A DNA stretch of 17,493 nt, from positions 1-17,493 of the forward strand of contig CALKXC010000182.1 in assembly GCA_938004025.1 (NCBI GenBank), in the 5' to 3' direction. Source of the stretch: an uncultured Leucothrix sp. Lineage in GTDB: Bacteria; Pseudomonadota; Gammaproteobacteria; Thiotrichales; Thiotrichaceae. A program made the position numbers and the translations under genes. Numbering within the stretch: the stretch's first letter is position 1; every line of letters begins with the position of its first letter. Positions 1 to 7,876 of the stretch are shown here, piece after piece. Below the pieces are notes generated by a model. It saw nothing but the letters and a program-made list of their open reading frames with translations. It made no database searches and had not been told where the DNA came from.

Positions 1-381
1 GTCGATACCCTCCGATCTTTTCGTGAAGAACTGGGCGATAAAGAGCCACTGGCTCTAATAATTGGCATGGATGCCTTTCTGAGTTTTACAAAATGGCATG
101 ATTGGCAGACTATCATTACACTTGCGCATCTAGTAGTTACGAGCAGACCCGATTATACTGCGCAGCCATTGCAAGACTGGGCACAGTCGATGCATACGGA
201 AAATAAGCTGAAGCTGAGTACAAAGCCGGGCGGTTATTTATACTTTATAACCACGACGGCGCTTTCAATTTCGGCAACCGACATCAGGCGACAGCGGCAC
301 GAAGGACGAAGCATTCGTTACTTAGTTCCCAATGCCGTCTATGATTACATTCAGCAACATAATTTATATAGAAAACCATAA
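1..381 (+). CDS. nadD: Nicotinate-nucleotide adenylyltransferase, 5'-truncated
   Basis: This is the C-terminal part (126 codons plus stop) of NadD, which adenylates nicotinate mononucleotide to deamido-NAD in cytoplasmic NAD synthesis. Frame 1 is open from the first base, so the gene starts before the window. Roughly the first 90 residues, including the N-terminal nucleotide-binding GGTFDPIH-type motif, are expected upstream. Visible family marks are TLRSFREELG followed by PLALIIGMDAF and a nearby FTKWHDW, then ISATDIRRQRHEGRSIRYLV near the end, the ISxTxIR signature of this nucleotidyltransferase family. The stop codon shares its last base with the rsfS start (TAATG), so rsfS is probably translationally coupled. 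nadD-rsfS is a common bacterial pair. The identification is secure and only the start is unseen. Confidence 0.95.
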   Translation, partial: VDTLRSFREELGDKEPLALIIGMDAFLSFTKWHDWQTIITLAHLVVTSRPDYTAQPLQDWAQSMHTENKLKLSTKPGGYLYFITTTALSISATDIRRQRHEGRSIRYLVPNAVYDYIQQHNLYRKP

Positions 382-749
382 TGGAATTAGAACAGCAAGT
401 AGAACTAGTACGCGATGCTTTAGATGAAATGAAAGCGACGGATATCCAAGTGATTGATATTCAAGGCAAGTCATCAATGACGGATTTCGTGATACTTGCC
501 TCAGGCACTTCTACCCGACACGTAAAATCAATTGCTAACAATGTTCAAGTTAGAGTCAAAGAGGCTGGCGAAGAGCCTTTGGGCTCAGAAGGTGAGCGTG
601 AAGGTGAGTGGTGCTTAGTCGATCTTAACTCAGTAATCGTGCATATCATGCTGCCTGAAGTTAGAGATTTTTACCGACTCGAGAAGATCTGGGAGCGTCC
701 AGAAGCTGTGGAAAAAGTTGAGGCCGTGAGAACGGCAGATCAGGAATAA
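381..749 (+). CDS. rsfS: Ribosome silencing factor RsfS
   Basis: RsfS (YbeB family) binds ribosomal protein uL14 on the large subunit and blocks subunit joining, lowering translation in stationary phase or starvation. The 122-residue length is typical. Recognisable segments include KATDIQVIDIQGKSSMTDF near residues 18-36, the ILASGTSTRHVKSIA stretch, GEREGEWCLVDLNSVIVHIM and the near-terminal VRDFYRLEKIWERP. The ATG overlaps the nadD stop by one base and has no strong ribosome binding site of its own, which suggests re-initiation after nadD. It is followed after 7 bases by rlmH, the usual neighbour, another large-subunit function. Nothing is unusual in the protein. Confidence 0.97.
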   Translation: MELEQQVELVRDALDEMKATDIQVIDIQGKSSMTDFVILASGTSTRHVKSIANNVQVRVKEAGEEPLGSEGEREGEWCLVDLNSVIVHIMLPEVRDFYRLEKIWERPEAVEKVEAVRTADQE

Positions 750-756
750 CTCCTGA

Positions 757-1230
757 ATGCAGATTTTTCTGCTAGCGGTAGGCACTCGGATGCCAGCTTG
801 GGTTAAGCAGGGATACGATGAATATGCCCAACGCATGCCGCCGCATTGCAAAATAATTCTGAAAGAGATCTTGCCAGAAAAACGCGGTAAAAATGTTAAG
901 GCATCTGATCTCCAACAGCGTGAAGCTGAGAAAATTCGTCAGGCTCTGCCGCCTAAATGCCACTTAGTTGCTTTAGACGGTTTGGGGAAAATCTGGAGCA
1001 CTGAAAAGCTAGCAGAGCGGCTTGAGGACTGGATGATGCAGGGGCCGGATGTGGCGCTCATTATTGGTGGCCCGGATGGACTTACTCAAGAATTAATCGC
1101 TTCTGCAAATGAACATTGGTCGTTGTCGAATCTTACGTTTCCACATCCAATGGTCCGTGTCATTGTGGCGGAACAACTGTATCGCGCTTGGACAATCACT
1201 GAGAACCATCCCTATCACCGTGCAGGATAA
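757..1230 (+). CDS. rlmH: 23S rRNA (pseudouridine1915-N3)-methyltransferase RlmH
   Basis: RlmH is a SPOUT-class methyltransferase that uses SAM to methylate pseudouridine 1915 in helix 69 of 23S rRNA, on assembled 70S ribosomes. The protein is 157 residues, the normal size. It begins MQIFLLAVGTRMPAW. The SAM-binding knot is marked by IIGGPDGL (GGPDGL at about 104-109) and the conserved end NHPYHRAG. An AGGA element lies 10 bases before the ATG. The last codons contain the ribosome binding site of the next gene (AGGA at 1224-1227), so translation of maf probably depends on it. Very secure. Confidence 0.97.
   Translation: MQIFLLAVGTRMPAWVKQGYDEYAQRMPPHCKIILKEILPEKRGKNVKASDLQQREAEKIRQALPPKCHLVALDGLGKIWSTEKLAERLEDWMMQGPDVALIIGGPDGLTQELIASANEHWSLSNLTFPHPMVRVIVAEQLYRAWTITENHPYHRAG
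1224..1227 (+). promoter_or_regulatory. Ribosome binding site deciding the maf TTG start
   Basis: AGGA lies inside the last codons of rlmH, 7 bases before a TTG at 1235 that is in frame with maf. The nearest ATG (1239) is out of frame. The only other close in-frame start, GTG at 1220, lies upstream of this site and so cannot use it. The spacing therefore favours TTG as the maf start. Confidence 0.6.
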
Positions 1231-1234
1231 CGTC

Positions 1235-1840
1235 TTGAATGAATCTATTTCACCTCTAGTGCTTGCCTCTGCTTCGCCACGTCGAGTAGCGCTTTTGCAG
1301 CAAATCGGTATTTCGCCGATTGTTCATCCGGTCGATATTGATGAAACCCCGACTGCAAACGAATTAGTGACTGATCTAGTGGTTCGTCTTGCTAGAGAAA
1401 AAGCCCAGCAAGGTGCATTAGAAACGGGTGGTGAGCACCCAGTGATTGGCTCAGACACGGTTGGGTTAATTGACGGAAAAGTTCTCTTAAAACCGGTCGA
1501 TTTTGCTGATGCTGAAGCGATGCTTCTCAATATGTCGAATCGCTGGCATGAGATTCATACCGCGGTTGCTTTAATTTACCAAGGACAGTGCCACGAAGTC
1601 ACGGCAGTAAGCCGCGTTAAGTTTCGTGAGTTAAGCTGCGATGAAATTAGTGAATATTGGCAAAGTGGCGAGCCTCAAGATAAAGCGGGCGCTTATGCTG
1701 TACAAGGTTTAGCCGCTGTTTTTATTGAACGTATCGAGGGTTCATACTCTGGTATCATGGGATTGCCGCTGTTTGAAACAGCTCAACTAATGCGTGAGGT
1801 TGGTTTGTCTTATACTAACAATAAGAGTGCTGAAGCATGA
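1235..1840 (+). CDS. maf: Maf-family nucleoside triphosphate pyrophosphatase (YhdE type, dTTP/UTP)
   Basis: Maf proteins hydrolyse canonical and modified NTPs to NMP plus pyrophosphate, cleaning the pool. From the TTG at 1235 the protein is 201 residues, matching the family. A reading frame open from 1109 would run through the end of rlmH and is not credible. Visible are the N-terminal phosphate-binding LASASPRR (about 10-17), the catalytic-loop SDTVG with Asp74, KPVDFADAEAMLL, HEIHTAVALIY, and KAGAYAVQG from Lys150 followed by GSYSGIMGLPLFET. The KAGAY.VQG and GSY..IMGLP pattern is that of YhdE rather than YceF, so dTTP/UTP preference is inferred from the family. The stop overlaps the rng start by four bases (ATGA). 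The maf-rng pair is conserved. Confidence 0.93.
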   Translation: MNESISPLVLASASPRRVALLQQIGISPIVHPVDIDETPTANELVTDLVVRLAREKAQQGALETGGEHPVIGSDTVGLIDGKVLLKPVDFADAEAMLLNMSNRWHEIHTAVALIYQGQCHEVTAVSRVKFRELSCDEISEYWQSGEPQDKAGAYAVQGLAAVFIERIEGSYSGIMGLPLFETAQLMREVGLSYTNNKSAEA

Positions 1841-3321
1841 GCGCAGAAATATTAATTAACGTCACACCGCAAGAATGCCGTGTTGCGTTGACTGAAAATG
1901 GCTCCTTAGAAGAGATTATGGTTGAACGCAATGCGCATCAGGGCATTGTCGGCAATATTTACTACGGCCAAGTCAGCCGTGTGTTGCCGGGCATGGAAGC
2001 TGCATTTATCGAGATAGGTCAGCAAAAAGCAGCCTTTTTACACGCTTCTGACTTATCGACGCAGCAAAAAGGTGTCCTCATGGGGGACTCTTTGCCTGAA
2101 GCGTTACCGCCGCCAAAGATTAATCAGATCTTGCAAGAAGGTAGTCGAGTCATGGTGCAGGTGGTGAAAGACCCACTCGGTACTAAAGGCGCCAGGCTGA
2201 CGACTTATGTCACGATACCCTCGCGTTACATGGTGCTGATGCCAGATACACCGACCATTGGTGTTTCCAGCAAGATCGAATCCGAAGAGGAGCGGGCGCG
2301 TTTGAAAGCGTTGGTTTCTCAGGTGTGCGAAGAGGAGGAGCTTCCGTTTGGCTTTATTGTGCGCACGGTTGCTGAAGGCGTGAGTGAAGAGGCGCTACGT
2401 GCGGACATGCGTTACTTAGGAAGAGTGTGGGCCAAGGTCACACAACGGGCAAAAGAATCAAAAAAAGTGGCTCAGTTATACTCTGACATTCCACTTGCTA
2501 AGCGCATTCTAAGAGATGCTGTGAGCGAAGATGTCGGAAAAATTTTGGTAGACTCTAGAGAAACGGTGGCTGCGTTAATCGATTTTTGCCAGTCTTACAT
2601 TCCTGAACTGGAAACAAAAATCGAGCATTATCCAGGCGCACGCCCTATATTTGACTTACACGGCGTCGAAGATGATATTCAAAAAGCGTTAAACCGTAAG
2701 GTGCTGTTAAAATCGGGGGGCTACCTGATTATTGACCAAACCGAAGCAATGACCACCATTGATGTGAATACTGGGGGTTACGTTGGGCATCGAAATTTAG
2801 AAGAAACAATATTTAAAACAAATTTAGAAGCGGCTCAAGGTATTGCTAAGCAGATACGCCTTAGAAATCTTGGTGGCATTATTATTTTAGATTTCATTGA
2901 TATGGGCACTGAAGCGCACAAAGCGGAAGTGATTCAGTCCTTAGAAAATGCGTTGCAGCGAGATAGTGCGAAAACGGCGGTGAGTGGTGTTTCCTCACTG
3001 GGTTTGGTTGAAATGACCCGCAAACGTACTCGAGAGAGTTTATTGCAAACCTTATGCGAACCTTGCTCCGTATGTAATGGTAGAGGTTTTGTGAAAACGT
3101 CAGTCACTGTTTGTTATGAAATTTTTAGAGAGTTATCACGCGAGTCTCGCCAGTTTAATGCCAGAGAGCTGTTGGTTTTAGCTTCGTCTGATGTGATTGA
3201 TTTGTTTTTAGACGAAGAGTCTGAGAGCCTAGCGGAGCTTCAAGAGTTCATCAATACACCTATTCGTTTTCAGGTGGAATCGCTCTACACGCAAGAGCAG
3301 TTTGATGTTGTGCTGCTTTAA
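1837..3321 (+). CDS. rng: Ribonuclease G
   Basis: RNase G is a single-strand-specific endoribonuclease of the RNase E/G family, involved in 16S rRNA 5' maturation and mRNA decay. At 494 residues it has only the catalytic region, without the long scaffold tail of RNase E. It starts with INVTPQECRVAL, followed by an S1 domain (IVGNIYYGQVSRVLPGMEAA). The catalytic aspartates are Asp309 in TTIDVNTGG and Asp352 in IILDFIDM, 43 residues apart as in RNase E. The cysteine set C407-x2-C410-x2-C413 followed by NGRG contains the zinc-link. It ends EQFDVVLL, typical of RNase G. The ATG sits inside the end of maf (4-base overlap). A 59-base gap separates it from tldD, where yhdP stands in many relatives. 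Confidence 0.97.
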   Translation: MSAEILINVTPQECRVALTENGSLEEIMVERNAHQGIVGNIYYGQVSRVLPGMEAAFIEIGQQKAAFLHASDLSTQQKGVLMGDSLPEALPPPKINQILQEGSRVMVQVVKDPLGTKGARLTTYVTIPSRYMVLMPDTPTIGVSSKIESEEERARLKALVSQVCEEEELPFGFIVRTVAEGVSEEALRADMRYLGRVWAKVTQRAKESKKVAQLYSDIPLAKRILRDAVSEDVGKILVDSRETVAALIDFCQSYIPELETKIEHYPGARPIFDLHGVEDDIQKALNRKVLLKSGGYLIIDQTEAMTTIDVNTGGYVGHRNLEETIFKTNLEAAQGIAKQIRLRNLGGIIILDFIDMGTEAHKAEVIQSLENALQRDSAKTAVSGVSSLGLVEMTRKRTRESLLQTLCEPCSVCNGRGFVKTSVTVCYEIFRELSRESRQFNARELLVLASSDVIDLFLDEESESLAELQEFINTPIRFQVESLYTQEQFDVVLL

Positions 3322-3323
3322 CC

Positions 3324-3367
3324 CCATTGTTACATCAATGGTGACCCAATACTAAGTGCGCAAGCAC
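3324..3367 (+). promoter_or_regulatory. Two small hairpins in the rng-tldD spacer
   Basis: The 59-base spacer holds two inverted repeats in series. CCATTG (3324-3329) pairs with CAATGG (3336-3341) across a six-base loop, and GTGC (3356-3359) pairs with GCAC (3364-3367) across the GNRA-type loop GCAA. Neither is followed by a T tract, so they do not look like an intrinsic terminator. They could be processing or stability elements between rng and tldD. A weak promoter-like pair (TTGTTA at 3328, TACTAA 17 bases downstream) overlaps them and is not convincing. AAGG at 3370-3373 is the likely tldD ribosome binding site. Confidence 0.35.
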
Positions 3368-3380
3368 CAAGGTTAAAACT

Positions 3381-4823
3381 ATGAATCTAATGGACATTGC
3401 TGAAGCGAGTTTACTCACGCCTTATGAGTTGGATACGAATAAGCTCGATCATGTATTTGACCATTTAGTTGGTCCTAAAACAGATCTGGCAGATTTATAT
3501 TTCCAGTCTAAACGCTCTGAAGGCTGGGTGCTTGAGGATAGCATTATCAAATCGGGCTCTTACAATATCAGTCAGGGGGTTGGTGTTCGCGCAGTGAGTG
3601 GCGAAAAGAGCGGCTTTGCTTATTCTGATGAAATTAGTATGGATGCATTACTAGCCTCTGCAAAGTCAGCCTCAGCCATCAGTAAAGCGGGTCAAAATGG
3701 GCGAATTAAGAGCTGGGAAAGGCAGACAGCTTATACCGCGCTCTACAGTCCTGAAAACCCACTAGACACACTGACCGAGTCCGAAAAGATTGAATTGTTG
3801 CGCCTAGCAGATAAGACCGCACGTTCCGCAAGCCCTTATGTCGAGCAGGTGATTGCCAATATCGTTGCAGTGCATGAAACGATTTTAGTCGCAGATCAAA
3901 ACGGTCATATGAGTGCAGATGTGCGCCCTTTAGTGCGAATGAGTGTTACGGTCATTATCGAAAAAGATGGCAAGCGTGAAAGTGCGGGTTGTGGGGGTGG
4001 TGGACGATTTAGCTTAACTTATTTTACCGAAGCTGATCGAATAAAGGGCTATGTGAATGAGGCGGTTCGACAGGCATTGCTCAAGCTGGAAGCCGTGGAT
4101 GCGCCAATGGGTGAGCAAGTGGTTGTACTCGGTAATGGCTGGCCTGGTGTGTTGTTACATGAGGCTGTTGGGCATGGCTTAGAAGGTGATTTTAATCGCA
4201 AAGGAACCTCAGCATTTAGTGGGCGTATTGGTGAGCAGGTTGCGTCTAAAGGCGTAACGGTCGTTGATAATGGCACTATGCAAGACAGAAGGGGCTCGTT
4301 AACGATTGATGATGAAGGGGTGCCAACACAATGCACCACTTTAATCGAAGACGGTGTATTGAAAGGTTACATGCAAGATAAAATGAATGCCGGTTTGATG
4401 GGTGAGAAATCAACGGGTAATGGTCGTCGCGAATCTTACGATAGTTTGCCAATGCCGCGTATGACGAATACCTATATGTTAGCCGGTGAGCATGATCCGC
4501 AAGAGATTTTAAGCTCGGTTAAAAATGGGCTTTACGCGGTCAATTTTGGTGGTGGGCAGGTTGATATCACTTCGGGCAAGTTTGTTTTCTCAGCATCTGA
4601 AGCTTATCTAGTCGAAGATGGCAAAGTGACTCGCCCTGTAAAAGGCGCCACCTTAATCGGTAATGGCCCAGACATCATGAATCGCATCAGTATGATTGGC
4701 AATGACCTAGCTTTGGATGATGGGATTGGGGTTTGCGGTAAAGCAGGCCAAAGCGTTCCTGTTGGTGTGGGTCAGCCGACCTTGCGAATTGATGGTTTAA
4801 CAGTTGGCGGGACGGCGGCTTAA
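3381..4823 (+). CDS. tldD: Metalloprotease TldD
   Basis: TldD is the zinc-protease subunit of the TldD/TldE heterodimer, which cleaves unfolded peptides threaded into an internal cavity. In E. coli it matures microcin B17 and degrades the antitoxin CcdA. The 480-residue length is normal. The metal site HEAVGH begins at His260 (HExxxH) and is followed by [14 protein letters not shown]. Other conserved stretches are [16 protein letters not shown] near residue 50, [19 protein letters not shown] and [20 protein letters not shown] near the end. AAGG lies 7 bases before the ATG. The TAA stop shares its last base with the pmbA start. No modified-peptide (RiPP) precursor or maturation enzyme is visible nearby, so a general proteolytic role is more likely here than bacteriocin export. 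Confidence 0.97.
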   Translation: MNLMDIAEASLLTPYELDTNKLDHVFDHLVGPKTDLADLYFQSKRSEGWVLEDSIIKSGSYNISQGVGVRAVSGEKSGFAYSDEISMDALLASAKSASAISKAGQNGRIKSWERQTAYTALYSPENPLDTLTESEKIELLRLADKTARSASPYVEQVIANIVAVHETILVADQNGHMSADVRPLVRMSVTVIIEKDGKRESAGCGGGGRFSLTYFTEADRIKGYVNEAVRQALLKLEAVDAPMGEQVVVLGNGWPGVLLHEAVGHGLEGDFNRKGTSAFSGRIGEQVASKGVTVVDNGTMQDRRGSLTIDDEGVPTQCTTLIEDGVLKGYMQDKMNAGLMGEKSTGNGRRESYDSLPMPRMTNTYMLAGEHDPQEILSSVKNGLYAVNFGGGQVDITSGKFVFSASEAYLVEDGKVTRPVKGATLIGNGPDIMNRISMIGNDLALDDGIGVCGKAGQSVPVGVGQPTLRIDGLTVGGTAA

Positions 4824-6163
4824 TGATGACTATTCAAACGAGTAAAGAAGAACTGATCGCTTTGTCACAGTTTGCTTTAGCTGAAGCTAAGAAGCAGGGT
4901 GCAAGCAGTGCTGAAGTCGGTATTAGCCGAGGTGATGGTTTATCTGTCGATGTCAGGATGGCTGAAATCGACAAGCTTGAATATCACCGTGATCAGGGCT
5001 TGGGGTTGACCGTCTATTTTGATAATGCTCAGGGTGCTGCAAGCACCGGTGATTTATCTGAAGGTGCCATTCGAGACGCGGTGCGCGCGGCTTGTAATAT
5101 CGCTAAATATACCTCTGAGGATGATTGTTTAGGTTTGGCTGATGCCGAACTAATGGCGACAGAATTCCCAGAATTAGATTTGTATCACCCTTGGGAGTTA
5201 TCCGCTGAAGAGGCGATTGAAACGGCAATTCGCTGTGAAAACGCAGCGCGAGAGTATGACCCACGCATAACTAACAGCGATGGCGCAGGAATCAGTACCT
5301 ACAGCGGTTTTAATGCTTACGCGAATAGCCATGGTTTTGCAGCCGTTAAAGCGAGTAGCTCCCATTCGCTAAGTTGCTCAGTTATCGCCAACGAGGCAAG
5401 TGGCGAGGGCATGCAGCGAGATCATTGGTACACCAGCTCAAGATTAGCGACTAAGCTTGATAGCGCCGAATCAGTTGGTCGTACTTCAGCAGAGAAAACA
5501 TTGGAGCGCTTAAATGCTCAAAAGCTAAGCAGTCGGGAAGCGCCCGTCATGTTTATCCCTCAGCTTGCGAGCGGCTTATTAAGCCATTACAAATCGGCCG
5601 TGGGAGGTGGTTCTCTCTATCGTAAAGCCAGCTTTCTAGTAGACTCTTTAGATACGAAAGTTTTTCCAGAGTTTATGCGCTTGTATGAGCAACCTTTTAT
5701 TCCTCAAGGCGCTCGTAGCGCAGCTTATGATGGTGAAGGTGTTGCAACTCGAGAGCGTGACATTGTCACCGATGGCGTCGTTCAGACTTACCTTCTAGGT
5801 AGTTATTCGGCTCGTAAGATGGGCTTGCAAACGACTGGTCACGCTAGTGGTGTTCATAACTTAACGGCTGACTCAACAGGGCAAAGTTATGAAGAGATGC
5901 TTGCGCTAATGGATACAGGTTTATTGTTAACCGGGTTAATTGGCAGTGGTATTAATGGTATTACAGGCGATTACTCTCGTGGGGCAACCGGCTTTTGGGT
6001 AAAGGGTGGCGTGATTCAATATCCTGTTGAAGAGATTACCATTGCAGGTAATTTGAAGGAAATGTTTGCCAATATCGTAGCAGTAGGCAATGATTGGGAC
6101 GATCGAATCAGCACTCGTACGGGCTCAATATTGCTTGAAAAGATGATGATTTCCGGTGAGTAG
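4823..6163 (+). CDS. pmbA: TldE/PmbA, partner subunit of the TldD protease
   Basis: PmbA (TldE) is the non-catalytic partner of TldD. It shares the fold but lacks the HExxxH zinc site, and none is found in these 446 residues. Conserved parts are AEVGISRGDGLSVDVR near residue 30, the LEYHRDQGLGLTVYF segment, FIPQLASGLLSHYKSAVGGG, GVATRERDIVTDGVVQTYLL, and GDYSRGATGFWVKGGVIQYP near the C-terminus. Length is close to the usual 450. Translation starts at ATG 4823, sharing one base with the tldD stop. A second ATG follows directly at 4826 and would remove only one residue. The adjacent pair ensures equal expression of the two subunits. A 42-base gap with no recognisable terminator precedes the ligase gene. 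Confidence 0.96.
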   Translation: MMTIQTSKEELIALSQFALAEAKKQGASSAEVGISRGDGLSVDVRMAEIDKLEYHRDQGLGLTVYFDNAQGAASTGDLSEGAIRDAVRAACNIAKYTSEDDCLGLADAELMATEFPELDLYHPWELSAEEAIETAIRCENAAREYDPRITNSDGAGISTYSGFNAYANSHGFAAVKASSSHSLSCSVIANEASGEGMQRDHWYTSSRLATKLDSAESVGRTSAEKTLERLNAQKLSSREAPVMFIPQLASGLLSHYKSAVGGGSLYRKASFLVDSLDTKVFPEFMRLYEQPFIPQGARSAAYDGEGVATRERDIVTDGVVQTYLLGSYSARKMGLQTTGHASGVHNLTADSTGQSYEEMLALMDTGLLLTGLIGSGINGITGDYSRGATGFWVKGGVIQYPVEEITIAGNLKEMFANIVAVGNDWDDRISTRTGSILLEKMMISGE

Positions 6164-6205
6164 TGAGATTTTGGTACATTAATTAATGGGTTTGCAGGGG
6201 GCTGC

Positions 6206-7876
6206 TTGGACAAGATTTGGTTGAAACAGTATCCAGAAGGGATGCCTGCAGAGATTGATCTGAGTGAATACTCTTCCCTTGCGGACCTGATGCGCCGAAG
6301 CACCTTGAGATATGCCGACAGTCCAGCTTTTATAAGCTACAGGCGCTCACTTAGTTTTAACCATCTCGAACGACTCAGCCGCAACATGGCAGCGTATTTG
6401 GTTAATGATCTAGGTCTAAAGAAAGGCGATCGAATCGCTTTGTTGTTGCCAAACATCTTCCAATACCCTGTGGCCTTCTTCGCAGCTATCAGGGCAGGTC
6501 TTGTTGTCGTCAACCTAGACCCACTCTCCACTCAAAGTGAGCTTCGTTACCAGCTGTGTGATTCAGATTGCAGAGCGATTGTGGTGATAGAAGACTGCGC
6601 TCGTAAGTTATCTAAGGTTATTGATCGAACTAATCTAGAGTTTGTTATTACCACCCAGCTTGCAGATTTGCTAGGTGGCGCTAAAAGAACCGCTTACAAT
6701 TTCCAGCATAAATGGCTCTCAGGGCGAGTGCCAACATACTCACTTAAATCATCCATTAGTTTTAATAAGACTATTAGACCAATCTCCAGCGAAGTGTCTT
6801 ATGGTGATCCAGTCATCTATCAAGATGATTTAGCGCTATTGCAGTACACCAGTGGTACCGAAGGCGTTCCTAAAGCGGTGATGCTTAGCCACAAGAACCT
6901 GTTAGCGAATGTCTTGCAAGGTTCGGTCTGGAGCGGTGCTGACTTGATAGCCGGTGAAGAAGTCGTTGTTTCAGCACTGCCTTATTGTCATATATTTGGC
7001 CTTACAGCTAATTTATTGTTTCCGCTTAAGCTAGGTGCAAAAAACTTATTGCTTGCAGATGGGAGAGATTATGACGCTTTTGTGAAGCTCATAGCAAAAC
7101 ACTCAGTAACAGTGTTAGTTGGGGTCAGTACGCTTTTTAACGAGCTACTTAAAACTAAAGGGTTTGATCGGTTAGATTTTAGCAGCCTGAAACTATCATT
7201 AGCAGGCGGCATGGAACTTCACAAATCGATTGCACGTGACTGGTCGCAAGTCACTGGAGTTCCGATTATAGAATGCTACGGAATGACGGAAGCTTCCCCA
7301 GCAATCGCGGCTAACCCATTAAACTTGTTAAAATACAGTGGCTATATAGGTTTGCCGTTGCCGTCGACAGAAGTTTCAATTCGGGACCTTCGAGGTAACC
7401 CCTTAGCGCCAGGTAATCCTGGGGAGCTTTGGGTAAGAGGTCCGCAAGTCATGAAAGGGTATTGGAAAGAGCGCGATCAGGCGAGCTCGATTATCAATGC
7501 TGAAGGCTGGCTTAGAACGGGTGATGTCGCACTCATGATGGAGTCGGGTTTCATTAAGCTCATCGAGAGAATCAAAGACATAATCAATGTCTCTGGATTC
7601 GTAATTTATCCTAGCGAAATTGAAACGGTCGTTAAGATGCACAATAATGTAGAAGATGCGGGTGTTATCGGGGTTCCCGATCAACGTTCAGGGCAAGCGG
7701 TTAAGTTATTCGTTGTTTGCAAAGATGGCAGTAACGATGACGCTGAGTTGTTCGAGCACTGTAAGGCCAAGCTGAGTGCTTACAAGTGCCCTAAAACGAT
7801 TGAGTTTGTCGAGCGTATCCCAAGACAAAAGTCGGGTCGCTTGTTACGCCGTGAGCTCCGTAAAGCCATTTGCTAA
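6206..7876 (+). CDS. FadD-like long-chain acyl-CoA ligase (AMP-forming) with altered adenylation residues
   Basis: The 556-residue protein aligns end to end, by recall, with FadD, which makes acyl-AMP and then acyl-CoA from fatty acid, ATP and CoA. It starts MDKIWLKQYPEGMPAEIDL from TTG 6206, preceded by AGGGGG at 6196-6201. An ATG at 6242 would cut the conserved N-terminus. Seen in order are the A3 P-loop YTSGTEGVPKAV (214-225), A5 ECYGMTE (356-362), A7 GWLRTGD with Asp440 and A8 with Arg455, VSGFVIYPSEIE. Two sites depart from the family. The P-loop has Glu219 where Thr is usual. The A10 motif reads SGRLLRREL with Arg545 where the adenylation lysine (GK) is expected. The 3' end overlaps the opposing deacetylase gene. 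It may be a ligase with weak adenylation, a thioesterification-biased enzyme, or a specialised paralogue, so fadD is not assigned. Confidence 0.88.
   Translation: MDKIWLKQYPEGMPAEIDLSEYSSLADLMRRSTLRYADSPAFISYRRSLSFNHLERLSRNMAAYLVNDLGLKKGDRIALLLPNIFQYPVAFFAAIRAGLVVVNLDPLSTQSELRYQLCDSDCRAIVVIEDCARKLSKVIDRTNLEFVITTQLADLLGGAKRTAYNFQHKWLSGRVPTYSLKSSISFNKTIRPISSEVSYGDPVIYQDDLALLQYTSGTEGVPKAVMLSHKNLLANVLQGSVWSGADLIAGEEVVVSALPYCHIFGLTANLLFPLKLGAKNLLLADGRDYDAFVKLIAKHSVTVLVGVSTLFNELLKTKGFDRLDFSSLKLSLAGGMELHKSIARDWSQVTGVPIIECYGMTEASPAIAANPLNLLKYSGYIGLPLPSTEVSIRDLRGNPLAPGNPGELWVRGPQVMKGYWKERDQASSIINAEGWLRTGDVALMMESGFIKLIERIKDIINVSGFVIYPSEIETVVKMHNNVEDAGVIGVPDQRSGQAVKLFVVCKDGSNDDAELFEHCKAKLSAYKCPKTIEFVERIPRQKSGRLLRRELRKAIC

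Noticed and set aside
1109-1234. Extended N-terminus for maf starting inside rlmH
   Set aside because: It would overlap rlmH by 122 bases, adds residues unlike any Maf protein, and a ribosome-binding-site-supported TTG exists at 1235.
3381-6163. TldD/PmbA as part of a modified-peptide (RiPP) system
   Set aside because: No precursor peptide, cyclodehydratase or exporter gene lies nearby, and all neighbours are housekeeping genes.
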